This document shows, piece after piece, positions 61,131-64,000 of a stretch of DNA of 64,000 nt. Source of the stretch: Ignelater luminosus (taxonomy: Eukaryota > Arthropoda > Insecta > Coleoptera > Elateridae); contig VTPC01000653.1 in assembly GCA_011009095.1 (NCBI GenBank), positions 151,328 through 215,327 on the forward strand, read 5' to 3'. Under the pieces are notes generated by a model. That model made no database searches. It had not been told where the DNA came from and was given only the letters and a program-made list of their open reading frames with translations. The stretch's first letter is position 1. Every line of letters begins with the position of its first letter. Position numbers and translations under genes: made by a program.

Positions 61131-63254
61131 TGAATTAACGTTAAAACTGCACAATATACGATACTCCGCAAACGTGTCGAGCTTCTCATTAATTAATATA
61201 ATTATTCTTTCAATGAATTTATTTCTTTCTCATATCGTAATTCACACCTGATGTAATTTTACAGTGCGTTTCTCTTCGTGTATTAGATTGCAAAAGAAAA
61301 TTCAATTAGTAATTATCAATACATGAATTAAGATGAATCAAAAACAGTTTTACAGCGGACTTCGTTTAAAAGATAAATAAATTAAGGAGCGAACCCAGAA
61401 GTTTGTTTTTCCTTTCAAAATAATTACGTAACATTTGTTCTGCTTCTCTTGATTGTTCATTAAATCCTTCTCTTTCGTAAGATAATATTTGTAGGTTTAT
61501 AATTAAGTCTGGGTGTACGCAACAAATCTCTGGATGCTGCTGCTTACTGCTTTTCTGTACTCTAGTGGACGTACAAAAACGAACGAATCCGTCCCATTCC
61601 GCCTTCTCCTCTCTAAAATAAACAAACTCAGAAAAGGATAATTAATTTTAAGATTATGAAGGGATTTTAAAGGGGGATTATAATCTTTTATAATTGAAGT
61701 TTATTGGTGATTTTATACAATTTATGAATATTATCCGGGACTTGAATTGGCAAAATTTTGTTTGACCAAAACCTTCCCATTTTCCCCTCTTAATATATAA
61801 ACTTTCCGTTTTATATTTGTTGAGGTCGTGGGAGTTTGTTATTATCTAATTTTATTCCGGAATGGGATTTTTTATCAAACGTAATCTGCTTGTATTTGTT
61901 AAATTAAAAAACGTTGAAGAAATGCGATATTACTTCTGATATTATTAGGTGTACCGTTATGTCGTCCTCCTACAAGAAAACTAATGATTTTTTCTCTAAA
62001 GTGAAATTGTAGAGAGAAGTTGTTCATGCGTGTGTTAAACAACAAAGAGCATTCGCAAAAAAGGAATATGGGTCGGTTCGAGCAATAAAAGCTTCTATAA
62101 AAAACAAAAGAGAAAATAAAAATGATCAGAATTTGATGTAGCCGGCCTTTGCTTTTGGGAAGAAAAATGGAATTCAAAGAAAGTTTGTATTTCATTATGG
62201 GTTCGACCGTTGACAGTTACCAGGCGTTTGAAATTAAACAGAAACGTTAATTAGATGTACCTACACTCTATTTTATATTTACTGCATGCAATCTTTAACT
62301 GATGCAAATTAGATTTATCAAAGATAAGGTGGGCTGTTAACATATGTAACTACGCAGTTGAAATTTCTGTACATATTTGCTTTAATACGCTGATGATACA
62401 AATAGCATTATTAAATATTTGAAAAATTGGCTTTCCTTGATAAGCTTTTGCGAGACAGACGGTCGTTTTTAATTTCGTTAACGAATCTACAGCCATAAAT
62501 TACAGCTTTTTTGGGGGATTTCTGATGCACTAGCAGCTTGACCAAAACCAACCAGTCAGTATTAATAATAAATCGGTTGAGTAAACATGCACTTGACAAC
62601 AGCAGCAGTTTTAGTCGCGGCAACCATCGAGCAGCAGAGCGTTGCACACGCTGATTTTGATTCTGCCTGTAGTCTGCCCGCAAGGCATTATTATTAGATT
62701 GATGTTAATTCTTTTAATTGTCTTTTTAGTTTTTCAAAATTGTGTTGCGTCATTGTCGATTTATAATTATAAAATAAACTCGACGTTTTGCAATTTTTTT
62801 TTTTGAAAAGTCCTTTGGGAAAAATTAGGAAGACCTGTTTACTATGCTCCACGGGAAATTCTTTTCAGAAAAACAGAAATTGAGTTTATCTTAGAAATCA
62901 ACTGTGATGTGGGAAGACCTTGCACATTGACATTGACCATGAAAGATTTCTGTAATTATGTTCTATGTGTTCTTTTTATTTATTCTTTAATTATAATAAT
63001 AAAACTTATGTTTTTATTTTTTTATTTTTTTATTAAGTTGTCTGTATTCTAGTTTCTTGTTTGACACTAATACATGAGTCTTTATTAACGTTTTATTTTT
63101 TTTATTTTCAGATTCATCTCTTTTCTTCCTCCTTTGGCTTCTTTATTTTCTTTAGAATCTACTTTTAACTTTTTTGAGTTTAAGATTGTTTTCAGAATTC
63201 GTTGATACTTCTCCATGCATTGGAATTCTTCTGGTTTGTTTTGCATCTTTTTCC
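61131..63254. other. AT-rich DNA without a recognisable gene
   Basis: Short frames only, for example 62683-62411 and 62195-61899 on the minus strand, without motifs. Poly-T rich towards the array at the right end. Confidence 0.4.
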
Positions 63255-64000
63255 AGGTTTCTAGTTTTTTAGATGATCCTGTTCTCAATGTAATTCTGCC
63301 TGATCCCCTAATCTAGTCTGGGATTTTCTTTGAATTTCTATTTTTCTTCTGTGCTTCTCGATGATTTTGGTTGGGATTTTTATTTTTCTCGAACAGTTTC
63401 TCGTCTAGTTTTTCGGATTATCGTGTTGCAATTCTGCCTGATCTCTAATCTAGTCTGATTTCTTTTGAATTTTTATTTTTCTTCTGTGCTTCTCGATGAT
63501 TTTTATTTTTCTCGACCCGTTTCTCGTCTAGTTTTTCGGATTATCGTATTGCAATTCTGCCTGATCTCTAATCTAGTCTGTGATTTCCTATGGATTTTTA
63601 TTTTTCTTCTGTGCTTCTCGGTGATTTTGGTTCGGATTTTTATTTTTCTCGGCCTGTTTCTCGTCTAGTTTTTCGGATTATCGTGTTACAATTCTGCCTG
63701 ATCTCTAATCTAGTCTGTGATTTCTTTTGGATTTTTATTTTTCTTCTGTGCTTCTCGATGATTTTGGTTGGGATTTTTATTTTTCTCGGCCCGTTTCTCG
63801 TCTAGTTTTTCGGATTATCGTGTTGCAATTCTGCCTAATCTCTAGTCTAGTCTGTGATTTCCTTTGGATTTTTATTTTTCTTCTGTGCTTCTCGGTGATT
63901 TTGGTTGAAATTTTTATTTTTCTCGGCCCGTTTCTCGTCTAGTTTTTCGGATCATCGTGTTGCAATTCTGCCTAATCTCTAGTCTAGTCTGTGATTTCTT
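63255..64000 (+). repeat. 137-bp tandem array, running off the window
   Basis: The landmark ATTCTGCCTGATCTCTAATC begins near 63293, 63431, 63554, 63691, 63828 and 63965. The spacing is 137-138 bp except for one unit of 123 bp, which lacks most of TGATTTTGGTTGGGATTT. Copies differ at only a few positions, so the array is young or homogenised. The period is not a multiple of three, so the Phe-rich open frames (63465-63942) shift from unit to unit and do not support coding. Confidence 0.95.

Noticed and set aside
63465..63942. Series of Phe-rich plus-strand frames of 67-71 codons
   Set aside because: Produced by the 137-bp array. The period is not divisible by three, so no continuous protein is encoded.

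Overview
The window looks like AT-rich, repeat-dense nuclear DNA of a eukaryote, most likely an arthropod. It holds degenerate relics of several retrotransposon and transposon types common in arthropod genomes: R1/I-like LINEs, Ty3/gypsy-type LTR elements, a Penelope-like element and a Tc1-like element. It also holds a large satellite and several minisatellite-like arrays. There are no operons and no bacterial-type gene density. I find no convincing intact host gene. Nearly all open frames are short, and those that can be recognised are broken transposable-element (TE) proteins. The species cannot be named from this sequence. Family calls come from motif recognition by eye, without database searches.

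Layout: 0.5-2.4 kb holds two unrecognised coding-like relics. GC-rich island 1 lies at 2.4-3.5 kb. AT-rich DNA follows to 8.1 kb. A LINE C-terminal relic is at 8.1-8.5 kb and a minus-strand Ty3/gypsy relic (gag-like region, RT, RNase H, integrase) at 9.2-11.6 kb. At 14.6-17.1 kb a tandem family with units of about 168 bp is interrupted by a plus-strand gypsy integrase fragment and by a TA-flanked foldback transposon. A minus-strand LINE with RT and RNase H follows (17.6-19.1 kb), then island 2 between 49-bp direct repeats (19.6-20.6 kb) and more units of the 168-bp family (20.7-21.3 kb). A Penelope-like GIY-YIG relic at 24.5 kb is split by island 3, and its upstream part resumes at 26.2 kb. 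A pair of 255-bp direct repeats lies at 27.8 and 29.3 kb. A long minus-strand R1-like LINE relic occupies 30.3-32.7 kb. A 164-bp satellite with higher-order structure spans 35.9-40 kb. Island 4 is at 42.6-44.2 kb on the minus strand. A gag-like relic is at 45.1 kb, a small Tc1 deletion derivative at 50.3 kb and island 5 at 50.9-52.5 kb. Direct repeats of 310 bp and a degenerate array fill 55.8-61.1 kb. A 137-bp array runs off the right end.

The most unusual signal is the island family: five GC-rich, degenerate tandem-repeat islands in AT-rich surroundings. They share end sequences, occur in both orientations, and in one case sit inside a Penelope-like coding relic that matches up in frame on either side. 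I infer a mobile element family with an internal minisatellite and no visible coding capacity.
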